From Anaerolineaceae bacterium (GTDB lineage: Bacteria > Chloroflexota > Anaerolineae > Aggregatilineales > Phototrophicaceae): 64,000 bases of DNA. The DNA lies in contig WGMX01000027.1 in assembly GCA_016124855.1 (NCBI GenBank), positions 1 to 64,000 on the forward strand, in the 5' to 3' direction. Positions 35,615-45,485 of the stretch are shown here, one piece after another; position 1 is the first letter of the stretch; each line of letters starts with the position of its first letter. Position numbers and translations under genes: made by a program. Under the pieces are notes generated by a model that made no database searches, was not told the origin of the DNA, and saw nothing but the letters and a program-made list of their open reading frames with translations.

Positions 35615-38600
35615 CTACTTGTTCTTAACTGGTGAGGGCAGCGTATCCTGCCGGCTGGCATTCTCTTCCGAAGGCGAGTCCAGTGGATATTGGTCTGAGG
35701 CAGGGTCGGATGTTAATTGGTTGGCCGACTGTTGGATATTGAGCGGTTGACCTGTAATCGGTAACACGCTGGCGCTGAAAATATTCGAGTCACCCGTAAT
35801 ATCCGATGTAAAGGCTACGATTGGTGCGTTGCAATACCACGTTGGCGCGTAATCATTGATTCCATTATCGGTCAATTTACGGGTAAGCTGCGTCGCCAAC
35901 TCATAGACATACACATCCTCATCCCCATCCACATCTGACTGATAAGCAATGAAACGGTTGTCTGGTGACCAAGCATGGTTAATGGCGTTTCCACCCGGAT
36001 CAGAGATAGGTGTCACATTGCCACCGTCTGCATCCATGATATAAACGACGCTGTTAAAACCTTCGCGCCATGAATGGAAAACGATATGCTGACCATCGTG
36101 GGCGAACTGCGGACCATGATCGTCACCAATACCATCACTCAGGCGATGATAAACCAGCGTGTTCACATCCAGTTCGTAAATCTGCCAGAAGCCGTCTTGA
36201 TCACTCTGGAAAACAATATTCTTGCCATCCGGTGACCAAGCCGCGTTGATTTCATTGTCTGCCCAATCGGTCAAACGCTTTTCGATGCCTGTCCTGACGT
36301 TAAACATATACAGGTTCCAGTTGCCGTCACGGTTGGATTCATAAACGATGTTGCCGCCAACCGGTGACCAGACCGGATCAAGTTCCACCGCATCCGGCGT
36401 GAACGTCACCCGTTGGATATCTGATTCTTCCACCGCCGAGATATAAATTTCCCAGTTGGTGTCGCGGTTGGAGGCGAATGCAATCCACATCTGGTCAGGT
36501 GAACGGCTGGGCATCAAATCATACACACCGCGTCCGACCCCGCGTGATAAGTTCGGATCGGCCTGAACACCGTCCGGCAGGTTTCCGAGCCGGAAAATCT
36601 CCCAATCGCCAGTCACATCCGTGTGGTAAATCAGCCAATCAGGGCAGACCTCACCGCCAACTGTGACCGGCTTCCATGCAGCGGGACGTTCCAAAACGGT
36701 GGGCTGTGGCGCACATAATGAGGCGCTGGACATGTCGATAACCGGAAAATTGTTATTGAGTGTTTGGTCAGCGCTGCCGCAAGCCATCTCTGGATTGGTA
36801 CTCGCTTCAGCTTGACCGGCGCTCGAACCGCTTGTGTTTGTGCTGCCGGATGCCACACCTGTGTTGTTTGAAACCACTGTGCGGGTAACAGTCACCGTTG
36901 GCATAGGGACATCAGTGGGATTAGGCGGAACCGAAGTCGGTTGAGATTGCTGGGGCGCCGGGGTATCCGTGTTTGTTGGTGTGAGCGTCGGTGTGTTGGT
37001 GCAGGTTCCGGTAACGCCCAATGTCACACTGGCAAAGACAAACGAACTGTACACGATATTGATCTCGGCGTCACCGGCTGCAACTATGTCAAAAACTTGG
37101 CCTCCAACCATCGAGAAGGGTTGGGTCTGAAGCGGCTTACCCGGTTCTTGCAGTGTATAGGTTCCCGGTGTCAGCATGTCACCACCCACATTGCGTAAGC
37201 GGAAGCGGGCTTGTGGTGACGTACCCGGTGGGACTGGCAAACAGGCTACGCTTAACTCAATCAACGGCGTTCCCGGCAGTAAGGTTGCGGTCGCGCTCGG
37301 CGTTGGTGTAACGGATGGTGTAAACGTCATGCTCGGTGTCGGTGTAATCGTCGGTGTATTAGAAGCCGTCGGCGTATTCGACGGTGTAAAAGTCATCGTT
37401 GGTGTAAACGTATTACTCGGCGTATAGGTTGCCGTCGCTGTAAAGGTATTCGACGGTGTAAAAGTAATCGACGGCGTCGGTGTAATGCTGGGTGTGAGGG
37501 TGATGGTTGGTGTCGGTGTAATCGTCGGTGTATTGGAAGCCGTCGGCGTGTTCGACGGTGTGGGGGTATTGCTCGGTGTCTGCGTCGGACCCGTCGTAGC
37601 CGTGGCGGTCGGTGTTGCTGTGGGAATCGGTTGGCATTGCCCGGTTGCGCTTAAAGTAATCGGAGCGCCCGTACTGGTTGTATAGTCGGCGGATACTGTC
37701 GCGTCACCGGCTGCATTGAAGCTGACCGAAGTGCCTCCGGCCAACTGGAATGTGGCACTTCCCGCTGGATTACTCACTGTATAGGTTCCCGGTGCTAGCA
37801 TGTCACCACCCACATTACGCAGCGTGAATGAAGCCACGCCGGGACTCGGGCAGGTAACCCCTAATTCGATATCTGGTTCGGTTGCCAATGGTACAGCTTG
37901 AATGGCGGCCAACGGCACGACCGCCTCGACCTCTGCCGTTGCTTCTGAAGTGGGTTGCGTAGCAACCAGCGCAGCCGTTTCAGTGATCGAAATGGTCGCC
38001 TCCACTGTGGACTCTGGTTCTATGGTCGGCTCGGATGTGACCTCATTCGTCGCTTCGGCATTGAGTGTCGGCTCAGCCGTTGGCTCGGACGCTGCTTCGC
38101 TGGTTACGTCAGCCGTTGCCTCGGCATTGAGTGTTGGCTCATCACTTGCGACAAGTGTTGGCTCGATCGTCGCTTCGGCATTGAGGGTCGGTTCGGATGT
38201 TGGCTCATCACTTGGGACAAGTGTCGGCTCGGACGTTACTTCGGTTATTACATCAGCCGTCGCTTCGGCATTGAGGGTCGGTTCGGATGTTGGCTCATCA
38301 CTTGGGACAAATGTTGGCTCGGTCGTTACTTCGGTTATTACATCAGCCGTCGCTTCGGCATTGAGTGTCGGTTCGGATGTTGGCTCATCACTTGCGACAA
38401 ATGTTGGCTCGGTCGTTGTTTCAGTTATTACGTCAGCCGTTGGCTCATCACTTGGGACAAGGGTTGACTCGGTCGGCACTATGGTCGTCTGAGCGGGAAC
38501 TGTTCCGCTTACGTCGTTAGTGGCTTGACTTGTCGCCGCATCCGTAGCCGATAATGGTGTATTGGCAGGGGCATTCGTCGCCACAACTTCTGTACCCGAC

Positions 38601-38848
38601 TCGACATCTGTGGCTTGCTGTGGCGCGGAAGTTGACTCAACGTTAGGGGGTTCTGCTGTAATTTGTTCTTCATTATGAGCAGGTGTTGCGGGTGGGGGTT
38701 GATTGTCATCTGCGAGGATGGCTGTCGGTGGTGGAGAGGGTTCATCTTGGGCGCGGGTGGGTTGTTGGAAGAAGAGATAAAAATCGAACATCAATAGCGA
38801 TAGCCCGATTACAAAAAGCCATCGAGCCTTCACATATTTTCTAACCAT
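35615..38848 (-). CDS. Large anchored protein: PT-rich repeats, two CARDB/Ig-like segments, TolB-like propeller
   Basis: A 1077-residue protein from the ATG at 38848 (GGAGG Shine-Dalgarno). Residues 12-28 form a membrane anchor or signal. Residues 30-300 are low-complexity Thr/Glu/Ala/Pro, including three exact-period 30-residue repeats (…SEPTLNAEATADVITE…). Two related 90-residue modules (ELGVTCPSPG…SFTLRNVGGDMLAPGTYTV and ELSVACLPVP…RFRLRNVGGDMLTPGTYTL) flank a long TPSNTPT linker. The C-terminal 320 residues contain about six PD40/TolB blades (WSPDGKNIVFQSDQDGFWQIYELD). It is probably an extracellular binding or stalk protein. Confidence 0.8.
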   Translation of the reverse strand: MVRKYVKARWLFVIGLSLLMFDFYLFFQQPTRAQDEPSPPPTAILADDNQPPPATPAHNEEQITAEPPNVESTSAPQQATDVESGTEVVATNAPANTPLSATDAATSQATNDVSGTVPAQTTIVPTESTLVPSDEPTADVITETTTEPTFVASDEPTSEPTLNAEATADVITEVTTEPTFVPSDEPTSEPTLNAEATADVITEVTSEPTLVPSDEPTSEPTLNAEATIEPTLVASDEPTLNAEATADVTSEAASEPTAEPTLNAEATNEVTSEPTIEPESTVEATISITETAALVATQPTSEATAEVEAVVPLAAIQAVPLATEPDIELGVTCPSPGVASFTLRNVGGDMLAPGTYTVSNPAGSATFQLAGGTSVSFNAAGDATVSADYTTSTGAPITLSATGQCQPIPTATPTATATTGPTQTPSNTPTPSNTPTASNTPTITPTPTITLTPSITPTPSITFTPSNTFTATATYTPSNTFTPTMTFTPSNTPTASNTPTITPTPSMTFTPSVTPTPSATATLLPGTPLIELSVACLPVPPGTSPQARFRLRNVGGDMLTPGTYTLQEPGKPLQTQPFSMVGGQVFDIVAAGDAEINIVYSSFVFASVTLGVTGTCTNTPTLTPTNTDTPAPQQSQPTSVPPNPTDVPMPTVTVTRTVVSNNTGVASGSTNTSGSSAGQAEASTNPEMACGSADQTLNNNFPVIDMSSASLCAPQPTVLERPAAWKPVTVGGEVCPDWLIYHTDVTGDWEIFRLGNLPDGVQADPNLSRGVGRGVYDLMPSRSPDQMWIAFASNRDTNWEIYISAVEESDIQRVTFTPDAVELDPVWSPVGGNIVYESNRDGNWNLYMFNVRTGIEKRLTDWADNEINAAWSPDGKNIVFQSDQDGFWQIYELDVNTLVYHRLSDGIGDDHGPQFAHDGQHIVFHSWREGFNSVVYIMDADGGNVTPISDPGGNAINHAWSPDNRFIAYQSDVDGDEDVYVYELATQLTRKLTDNGINDYAPTWYCNAPIVAFTSDITGDSNIFSASVLPITGQPLNIQQSANQLTSDPASDQYPLDSPSEENASRQDTLPSPVKNK
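38169..38438 (-). repeat. 90-bp in-frame tandem repeat, three copies
   Basis: The block beginning GTCGCTTCGGCATTGA recurs at 38169, 38259 and 38349, an exact 90-base period with only a few substitutions per copy. It encodes a 30-residue Thr/Glu/Pro unit. More diverged half-copies lie on both sides (about 38040-38170 and 38440-38470). The high identity suggests recent slippage and length variation between strains. Confidence 0.9.
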
Positions 38849-39163
38849 CTCGACCTCCAAACAAAAAGTTCATTTCTCCTACTGTAACGAAATCGTTATA
38901 AAATCATTAATATTGGGTTTGACCTCTACTTTTAATACTACGGTGGCAGGGGCGGCAAACATCCCCGAAATGGCCTATATTGAAATAGGTCAAATGGACA
39001 GTCTTAGCATGTTTACATTTAAACCTACAATGGAGGGTAAATTTGCTGCGCACATCGTCGGTTTCGCCTGTTTAGATCCAATACCCTTAATGCAGACAAA
39101 GCGGCTTCCGAAGCGATTTCATACATGAATCCCTCGTCTTAACCACGAAAAGGTTCGCTCAAC

Positions 39164-40021
39164 ATGACAAATGCCGACTATGCTTTCCAGCTTGTTCCAA
39201 CCAGCCAGTTCAACACACAGGAATTGGCTGACATTTATAATGCCGGACGTGCAGATTACATCGTGCCGATGCTGACAGATGCTGAACATCTCCGGCGTTA
39301 TATCCACATCTATGATGTCGATTTGGATGCTTCGGTAGTCGTTCTCGATTCAAAGCAGGTTCCGGCTGGCATCGGTATGTTAGGTGTGCGTGGAGATCGG
39401 TGCTGGATTACGCGTTTGGGCATTGCGGCGGAACATCGCGAAGCAGGCATGGGTATGTGTATGATGCAAGCGCTAATGGCCACTGCGCGTGAACGTCATG
39501 CCCGATTGGTTCAACTGGAGGTTATCGAAGGCAATGAGCCAGCACATCGCTTATTTCTGCGCTGTGGATTCAAAGAAACGCGGCGTTTGATGGTCGTCAA
39601 ACGTCTGGCAGAGGCACGACCTGATGAGCCAACATCAGCATTAAAAGTCGAGAGGCTTAACCGCGATGACATTTGGAAATGTTTAGCCCGACGTGATCCA
39701 ACTGAATCGTGGGTGAATGAGAATGCTACACTGGGAAAACTAGAGTCGTTAGAAGGACTGAAAGTTACCTTACCGTCAGATGACAGCGGCTGGATTGTTT
39801 TTCACCGCCATGAGGCTGAGATTACCCATATCATCTGGCAGACAGGCATAACGCAATCAGCAGCTTTAATGGCTGCTTTGTTAAACCAATTACACTACCT
39901 ATATCCTGACTTCACTACCAAGATTGAAAACGTTCCGGTTACAAGTAACGCATGGACAACGTTACAACAATTTAATTACGACGAGGAATTTCGGCGTATT
40001 GAGATGTTTTTGCATTTATAG
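39164..40021 (+). CDS. GNAT-family N-acetyltransferase
   Basis: A 285-residue protein, start ATG at 39164. The N-terminal half is a GNAT domain: CWITRLGIAAEHREAGMGMCMMQALMATARERHARLVQLEV with the acetyl-CoA loop (R/Q-x-x-G-x-G/A form, EHREAGMGM) and EGNEPAHRLFLRCGFKETRRLMVVKR. The C-terminal 130 residues form a second, less clear domain, perhaps a degenerate GNAT copy. Substrate unknown. The gene before the sensor kinase is 50 bases upstream on the same strand. Confidence 0.8.
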   Translation: MTNADYAFQLVPTSQFNTQELADIYNAGRADYIVPMLTDAEHLRRYIHIYDVDLDASVVVLDSKQVPAGIGMLGVRGDRCWITRLGIAAEHREAGMGMCMMQALMATARERHARLVQLEVIEGNEPAHRLFLRCGFKETRRLMVVKRLAEARPDEPTSALKVERLNRDDIWKCLARRDPTESWVNENATLGKLESLEGLKVTLPSDDSGWIVFHRHEAEITHIIWQTGITQSAALMAALLNQLHYLYPDFTTKIENVPVTSNAWTTLQQFNYDEEFRRIEMFLHL

Positions 40022-40070
40022 TGTCTATAATAGGCTTAGTAACAGATTATTCCGGTTAAACCACTGACGC

Positions 40071-41960
40071 ATGTACTGGCAATTCAACCCCTATGTAATC
40101 CTTATCCTTCTAGGTTTAGTTCCGCTAGTTTATTTCGCCTACCGTGCTAATCAATATCGTTCGACATTGGCGGCACGGTTGTTTATCGCTTGTGCGCTGG
40201 CTTCGGTTTGGACGTTCTTGGTTTACATCCTCGAATTACTGTCTGCTGATCCAACCAGTTTGCTGCTGTGGGTACGGATGCGCTTTATATTTTCCATTTT
40301 TGTGCCGCCATTAGGACTGCTGTTTATCCTTGCCTATGTGGGCATGGATGAATGGGTCACATGGCGGAATTTTTTGCTGCTGAGCATCCTGCCAGTCGTC
40401 CGTTTATTTGCGGTAATGACAAATGATTCTTTTCATTTGCAGTGGGTATCCTATGACACCGTTCGGGTGGGTTCCTTACTTTTTTCGCGTTATCAAGATG
40501 CCACGGGCAGCGCGGTCTATTGGATGGGGCAGCTCTATTTTCTAGTTGTAGTTGCCATCATGATCGGTGTCATTCGGGCAGCAATGGTTCGTTCACCGGG
40601 TTTGCTGCGAGGACAAATATTTTATGTGTTGGTAGCCATTTTGCTACCAACAGGCGGCATTGTCTTAGAGGTGATCGGTATTCATCCGATACCTAACCTT
40701 AACCTGCCTGTTTTTACGTTGTGTTTGGCGGCTGTTCCCTTGGGTTTGGCCTTATTTCGATATCGTCTGCTGGATATTGTACCGGCGGCACAAAGCCTAG
40801 TTTTGCAAAGTATGCAAGATGCGGTCATGGTGCTGGATTTACAGAGCCGCATTGTTCAGGCTAATCCGGCTGCGATTGCGCTGCGGTCAAGCCACACAGA
40901 AGGCATCGTCGGACGTACAGCCGAGGACGTGTTCAGTGATTTACCACATTTGGTCGAACGGTTTGACAAAGTTTTTGATGCACAAGAAATTCTTGAGGTC
41001 AAAGGCGAAGAACATACATCCCGTTATTTTGACCTTCGCATTTCACCGCTGCGTAATGCCGATAAGGATATCAGCGGACGAATTCTGGTGCTGCGGGACG
41101 TAACAGCGGCTAAACGTGCCGAAGAACATGCGCTTGATCTGGCTTTGGAGCGTGAACGAACCCATTTACTCAAGAGTTTTATCAGCGACACGTCACATGA
41201 CATCATGACACCAATTTCAGCGATGCGCATTTCGACCTATTTGCTGCGGACGTTGACTGACAAAATCAGCCATGCGACAGCCGAGGCAAAATCCAATCCT
41301 GAGAGTGCGGTCGAAGCCTTATCCATGTTAGAAACAACCGTGAATGCCATGCGGGAAAAAAGCACCAATCTGGATGCCAGTGCTTTACGGCTGCAAACAT
41401 TGGTCGAAGGCATGTTAGAAATGGTCAAACTGGATAAACAAGTTTTTGCTTTTAAGTCCTGCGATTTGAATATCTTGGCGGAACAAGCCGTAAATTTACA
41501 GCGGTTTTTAGCGGAGGATAAAGGTATCCAACTGCAATTATATCTCGAATCAGATCTGCCCAAAGTCGCCTTGGACAGCAACCAGTTTATCCGTGTCATC
41601 CAAAATTTGCTGACCAATGCTTTGAAATATACGCCTAAAGGCGGGACTGTGACGGTTCATACAAAGCAGTACGGTGAAGATGTTGCCTTAGAAATTCACG
41701 ATACGGGTGAAGGTATTCCGGCGGCAGATTTACCGCATATTTTTGACCGGATGTACCGTGTCGATAAAACCAGAACGACCGACAAAAGTGGCGTTGGGCT
41801 TGGTTTGGGCTTGGCGATTGTCAAAACCATTGTAACAGCTCATCATGGTACGATTGAGGTGGAAAGTAAGATAGGTCAGGGCAGTACATTTCGGGTGATT
41901 GTGCCAGCCATTGAGTCCAATGGTCAGCCGGATTTGCCTTCAACATTGCACATTGCCTAA
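40071..41960 (+). CDS. Sensor histidine kinase with 7TM N-terminus and PAS domain
   Basis: A 629-residue protein. Residues 1-225 hold seven hydrophobic helices of the histidine-kinase N-terminal 7TM type. A PAS domain (about 240-345) follows, then HisKA with the phospho-acceptor His in SFISDTSHDIMTPIS. The ATPase has the N box QFIRVIQNLLTNALKYTP, the G1 box DTGEGIP and the G2 box GVGLGLGLAIVK. No response-regulator gene is adjacent, so it is an orphan kinase. Input from a membrane-soluble ligand is a reasonable guess from the 7TM region. Confidence 0.92.
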   Translation: MYWQFNPYVILILLGLVPLVYFAYRANQYRSTLAARLFIACALASVWTFLVYILELLSADPTSLLLWVRMRFIFSIFVPPLGLLFILAYVGMDEWVTWRNFLLLSILPVVRLFAVMTNDSFHLQWVSYDTVRVGSLLFSRYQDATGSAVYWMGQLYFLVVVAIMIGVIRAAMVRSPGLLRGQIFYVLVAILLPTGGIVLEVIGIHPIPNLNLPVFTLCLAAVPLGLALFRYRLLDIVPAAQSLVLQSMQDAVMVLDLQSRIVQANPAAIALRSSHTEGIVGRTAEDVFSDLPHLVERFDKVFDAQEILEVKGEEHTSRYFDLRISPLRNADKDISGRILVLRDVTAAKRAEEHALDLALERERTHLLKSFISDTSHDIMTPISAMRISTYLLRTLTDKISHATAEAKSNPESAVEALSMLETTVNAMREKSTNLDASALRLQTLVEGMLEMVKLDKQVFAFKSCDLNILAEQAVNLQRFLAEDKGIQLQLYLESDLPKVALDSNQFIRVIQNLLTNALKYTPKGGTVTVHTKQYGEDVALEIHDTGEGIPAADLPHIFDRMYRVDKTRTTDKSGVGLGLGLAIVKTIVTAHHGTIEVESKIGQGSTFRVIVPAIESNGQPDLPSTLHIA

Positions 41961-42196
41961 AAAACAGGTCATAACAGGTAACATTACGTAGAAACATTAC
42001 AAGTTTAAGCCTGCAATGCTGGTGAGAGCAGGCAAATAGACCCCTTGTGACCCCAATTTATGAAGTTATCGTTTGAAATCCCAAGCCCAATTCAAACATT
42101 CACAAACCACGTGGCATTAGCCAAACGCTCATGTTGCCAAAGTACAATCCTCATGGATGCCATTTTCCTTATACTCAAGAAAGGTCTAGTGGCAAT

Positions 42197-43033
42197 ATGA
42201 TGCGACGACTATTTTCGATCACGCTGGGCGTGTTGATAATGGCTAGCGGGATTGCTTGGATGCAGTCGCCTACACCAACCTTACAGGCGAATGCTGCTGA
42301 AACGATAACGGTTACAGCCATGACCTTAGGGGCAGTCACGACAGCTACCCCAACGCCCTTTCCGACCAAAACTGAAGACCCGCGTCCGGCGATATGCGCG
42401 GCTCCTTATCAAGAAAATTGGCAGCCGTATGTGGTGAAGGCAGGCGACACGCTGCCCGCACTGCTGCAAAACATTCGTGATTTGAGCGTGACTCAAGCAG
42501 CGGCGCTGAACTGTGTGGATGATCCGATGGCGCTGCCGGTTGGGTCAGTAATATGGCTGCCGTCGGCGTCTTCAAACAGCGATGCCAACAAATCAGCCTG
42601 TCAGCAGCTTGTTCAATCATTGGATTGTGCGGTGCAATCGGTGGGGATTGTGGGCGCACAGCAGTTGTTTCAAAACGGGATGATGCTCTGGCGCGAAGAC
42701 ACCCGCGAAATTTGGGTTATCGTGAATGACAGCACTCAACTACAGGTATTCGAAGACACTTATACGGAAGGCGAAGCCGATCCTACAGCTTCACCTCCCA
42801 ACACCTTTTTTGTGCCTAAGCGCGGTTTCGGCAAAGTGTGGGCTGAACTCGGCGGCCAGAACAGTGTACTCGGCTGGGCAACTGCCCCCGAAAGCCAGAT
42901 CAGCTTGACGGTTCAACCTGCCGGACGTGTGTCTTACACCACGTATGTCCAAACACCTGACGGCTCGATCTATGCCGCAACCGTTTTGCCCCATCAAGTT
43001 AACGGTTGGTGGGTGAAAATCGGCACCACTTAG
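42197..43033 (+). CDS. Exported LysM-like protein
   Basis: A 278-residue protein if started at the ATG at 42197, which gives a signal peptide (MMRRLFSITLGVLIMASGIAW). The longer frame from 42131 puts 22 polar residues before it. A short TPTP spacer leads to a LysM-like module YVVKAGDTLPALLQNIRDLSVTQAAALN...LPVGSVIWLP. The C-terminal half contains GFGKVWAELGGQNSVLGWATAPE, resembling LGFP-type wall-binding repeats. A role in envelope or peptidoglycan binding is likely. Confidence 0.65.
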   Translation: MMRRLFSITLGVLIMASGIAWMQSPTPTLQANAAETITVTAMTLGAVTTATPTPFPTKTEDPRPAICAAPYQENWQPYVVKAGDTLPALLQNIRDLSVTQAAALNCVDDPMALPVGSVIWLPSASSNSDANKSACQQLVQSLDCAVQSVGIVGAQQLFQNGMMLWREDTREIWVIVNDSTQLQVFEDTYTEGEADPTASPPNTFFVPKRGFGKVWAELGGQNSVLGWATAPESQISLTVQPAGRVSYTTYVQTPDGSIYAATVLPHQVNGWWVKIGTT

Positions 43034-43057
43034 CGTGCGACCGTCTCTAAAACCGCG

Positions 43058-43522
43058 TCAAACAATCTCGGCGGAGAGAATCGTGCGCGTCCCGGGAGTG
43101 TAATACAGCCGGTAGTGGAGACTTTCGTTAAAGGCGCTCTTGAGCTGCTTGGACAGCCGGAAAGATTGTCCGTTTATGACCGCCGCGTATCGTCCCAGCG
43201 GTAATGGTTGGAATGCTAGTTTGCCGGCGACCATCTCGACCGGTACATCCAAGTCCTCTTGGTAACGCTGCCAAGTCGCCAGCATAATGGTGATAAAACA
43301 GGCCGCGAAGAACGCAATTAGCAGCCACTGCATTTCAAAGACAAAACCGAGCAGCACCAGAAACAGAATCAACCCCGCCGACCAAGCCAGTGTTCGTGAC
43401 CGCTGACCCGAAAGCAGTTGACGCTGGTACGGGGTGAGTACGCCTAAGCGGTTGGCATTTAAATCGGCTGCGGAAAATCCCAGCGCACCGGAGAGCATCA
43501 TGTACGGATTGGGGTTCAGCAT
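43058..43522 (-). CDS. Two-helix membrane protein, unknown function
   Basis: A 154-residue protein with two adjacent helices (LAWSAGLILFLVLLGFVFEMQ and LLIAFFAACFITIMLATWQ, residues about 48-90) and a soluble C-terminal part (FQPLPLGRYAAVINGQSFRLSKQLKSAFNESLHYRLYYTPGTRTILSAE). The tail looks like a small beta domain seen in uncharacterised envelope proteins. No catalytic motif is visible. It converges on the LysM-like gene with a 24-base gap. Confidence 0.6.
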   Translation of the reverse strand: MLNPNPYMMLSGALGFSAADLNANRLGVLTPYQRQLLSGQRSRTLAWSAGLILFLVLLGFVFEMQWLLIAFFAACFITIMLATWQRYQEDLDVPVEMVAGKLAFQPLPLGRYAAVINGQSFRLSKQLKSAFNESLHYRLYYTPGTRTILSAEIV

Positions 43523-43704
43523 GACTCGTTGTAATACTCCGTAATCTCAATGTCTTCAATCACGCGTTCATTCTAGGATGGTTCATCAGCCGATAATCCC
43601 CCATAAAGTGGGGGTGTCCCACCGACCTCGCCTAGCATCACATGAATGTAATATTCGAGGTACAATAAGGATTAATAACACATCCAGAATAATGGGGTAC
43701 ATTC

Positions 43705-44793
43705 ATGGATTTCGGACCAATTGTGCTGGTGGTGGTGATACTGGTACTGGTGGTCGCGGCGGCACTGTTCTGGCGGCGGCTGAATGCAGCATCACCCGAG
43801 AATACGCGCGAAGCCAACACGGTTTCGGAAAAATCGAACGCTGTCACGGACAGTCTGCGGGCAAACGCCAGCCGCGAGGCAACCGAGGTTTTGCCCATAC
43901 CCTTATCTGATGTGTCACCCGGTGTAATGGCGGCCTTAGACATCGAGCAGGGGCCGGATGCTTTTGTTGACAGCGTGAATGTTGGCCGGCATATCGAAAT
44001 ACGCGACCAGCGGGTGACGATTGGACGCAGTCCCAAGACGGCAACCATCCAACTGTATAACGTCGATGAAGTGAGCAGCGTCAGCCGTCTGCACTGCACG
44101 CTGGAATTTCATAAAACCCTGCGCTGCTTCATGATTACGGACGAAGGTTCTTCATCCGGCACAAAAGTCGCGGGAAAGATCATCCCCCCGCGCAAGGCAC
44201 ATTCCCTCAAAGATGGTGATCTCATTGAGTTAGGCATGATTGATCAGGCTGGCGCGATTTTGCGTTTTCGTACCACTTACGATGCGCTGCCGGAACGCCT
44301 GAGCATCGAGCCTTTGGTTGAACAGAAGGATACAGTCAAGCAGGCGGTGGGACGGCCAACTGCTCCGATCCGGCAGGATGTTTTCCTGAGTTACAGCCGC
44401 CGCGACAAAACGGTCATGCGGATGGTGCGCGACGCATTGTTGGATGCCAGTTACACCGTGTGGAGTGACGAAAGTGTAGAACCGGGAAGCCCATCATGGA
44501 AAAACGATGTTCAGCAGGCCATTGAAGGCGCAGGCTGTGTCATCGCGATTCTGTCGCCGGATGCCAAAGAGTCGGAATGGGTGAGCGAGGAATTAAATTA
44601 CGCCCGTATTCACAAAAAGCGCATGTTTACCGTGCTGGTACGCGGCGACGAGAGCAACGCCATTCCCTTTGGCTTAACCGGTATGCAGTGGGTTGATATG
44701 CGCATGGACTACGACGACGGCATGAAAGAACTGATGCAGCAGTCCGCCTTGGAGCAGTTGGTTGCGACCGTCCGTGAGCATTTAGGCAAATAG
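43705..44793 (+). CDS. Membrane-anchored FHA-TIR protein
   Basis: A 362-residue protein. Residues 5-22 form one anchor helix (GPIVLVVVILVLVVAAALFW) followed by RR, so the rest is cytoplasmic. An FHA domain covers about 90-190: VTIGRSPKTATIQL, SSVSRLHCTLEF, DEGSSSGTKVAGK and LKDGDLIELG. These contain the R, S, H and N/T-type phosphothreonine-binding residues. A TIR domain (about 225-355) reads DVFLSYSRRDKTVMRMVRDALLDASYTVW and WVSEELNYA. Its E296 lies where catalytic TIR domains carry the NADase Glu. The pairing suggests phospho-signal input and TIR output. Confidence 0.85.
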   Translation: MDFGPIVLVVVILVLVVAAALFWRRLNAASPENTREANTVSEKSNAVTDSLRANASREATEVLPIPLSDVSPGVMAALDIEQGPDAFVDSVNVGRHIEIRDQRVTIGRSPKTATIQLYNVDEVSSVSRLHCTLEFHKTLRCFMITDEGSSSGTKVAGKIIPPRKAHSLKDGDLIELGMIDQAGAILRFRTTYDALPERLSIEPLVEQKDTVKQAVGRPTAPIRQDVFLSYSRRDKTVMRMVRDALLDASYTVWSDESVEPGSPSWKNDVQQAIEGAGCVIAILSPDAKESEWVSEELNYARIHKKRMFTVLVRGDESNAIPFGLTGMQWVDMRMDYDDGMKELMQQSALEQLVATVREHLGK

Positions 44794-45001
44794 GCGTGAT
44801 TTAAATCACTGGTGCGCCGGTATACCCCAATTTATTATTTGAATACCTGATATTCACCATCAATTTCTTTATATTATTTTATTACTGAAGATATATCTGT
44901 CCTACTACATAGATTGTGAATTTTGCGTTTGTTTTGTAGACCGATTCGCACAAATAGATTTAGAATAGTTAAAGACTGCTTAATATTTGGAAGGTCAAAA
45001 A

Positions 45002-45394
45002 ATGGGTCACTTTATTAAATGGGATAATGCCGAAAAGACCGTTGTGTTTCAGACATACACCGATACCCCTGTCAAAGACGATCTTTATTACTTGGCGAAA
45101 GAGTCCGCAGCGATGCTTGGCAGCGTTTTGCACACCGTTCATCTCATCATTGACGAGAGCAACGCCAAACTGAACTTGAACTCCGCCGATATGAAATTTC
45201 TGGAAAAGAATGTGCCGCCGAATCAGGGTGCGGTCATCATGATCGTGAATAAAAACGACGCGACCTATAAGAAGCTGCTGCAAGGGATCGGCAAGACAGT
45301 AGCGCCCACGGCATTCGGTCAGCCCTATTTCGCTGCGTCAATCGAAGCGGCGCGAGAACTGCTGCAAAAAGACTTTGGCGTGCATTATCCGTAG
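45002..45394 (+). CDS. Small soluble protein, STAS/SpoIIAA-like fold suspected
   Basis: A 130-residue protein from the ATG at 45002, with GGAAGG upstream; a TTG 15 bases earlier is the only alternative. The pattern (GHFIKWDNAEKTVVFQTYTDTPVKDDLYYLAKESAAMLGSV, VHLIIDESNAKLNLNSADMKFLEKN, QGAVIMIVNKN) alternates beta-strands and helices like small STAS or SpoIIAA-like domains. I cannot name a function. It is alone, 200 bases after the FHA-TIR gene. Confidence 0.6.
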   Translation: MGHFIKWDNAEKTVVFQTYTDTPVKDDLYYLAKESAAMLGSVLHTVHLIIDESNAKLNLNSADMKFLEKNVPPNQGAVIMIVNKNDATYKKLLQGIGKTVAPTAFGQPYFAASIEAARELLQKDFGVHYP

Positions 45395-45485
45395 TGGTAG
45401 TACGAAAAACGAATCGCCAAGTCATTTTTAACACAAAGACTCAATGACTCTAAGGCACAGAGCATTTTTAGATAATCAGGTTGAT

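Noticed and set aside
38169-38438. CRISPR-like array
   Set aside because: The 90-bp repeats are contiguous and in frame with no spacers; they encode a Thr/Glu/Pro linker.
38913-39128. 71-residue plus-strand frame before the acetyltransferase gene
   Set aside because: No Shine-Dalgarno and no family resemblance; the region looks like ordinary upstream sequence.
522-44793. A TIR-based defence island linking the two TIR genes with the nad operon
   Set aside because: The two TIR genes are 40 kb apart with housekeeping and sugar genes between them, and nadCAB is an ordinary biosynthetic operon. No defence partner genes are present.
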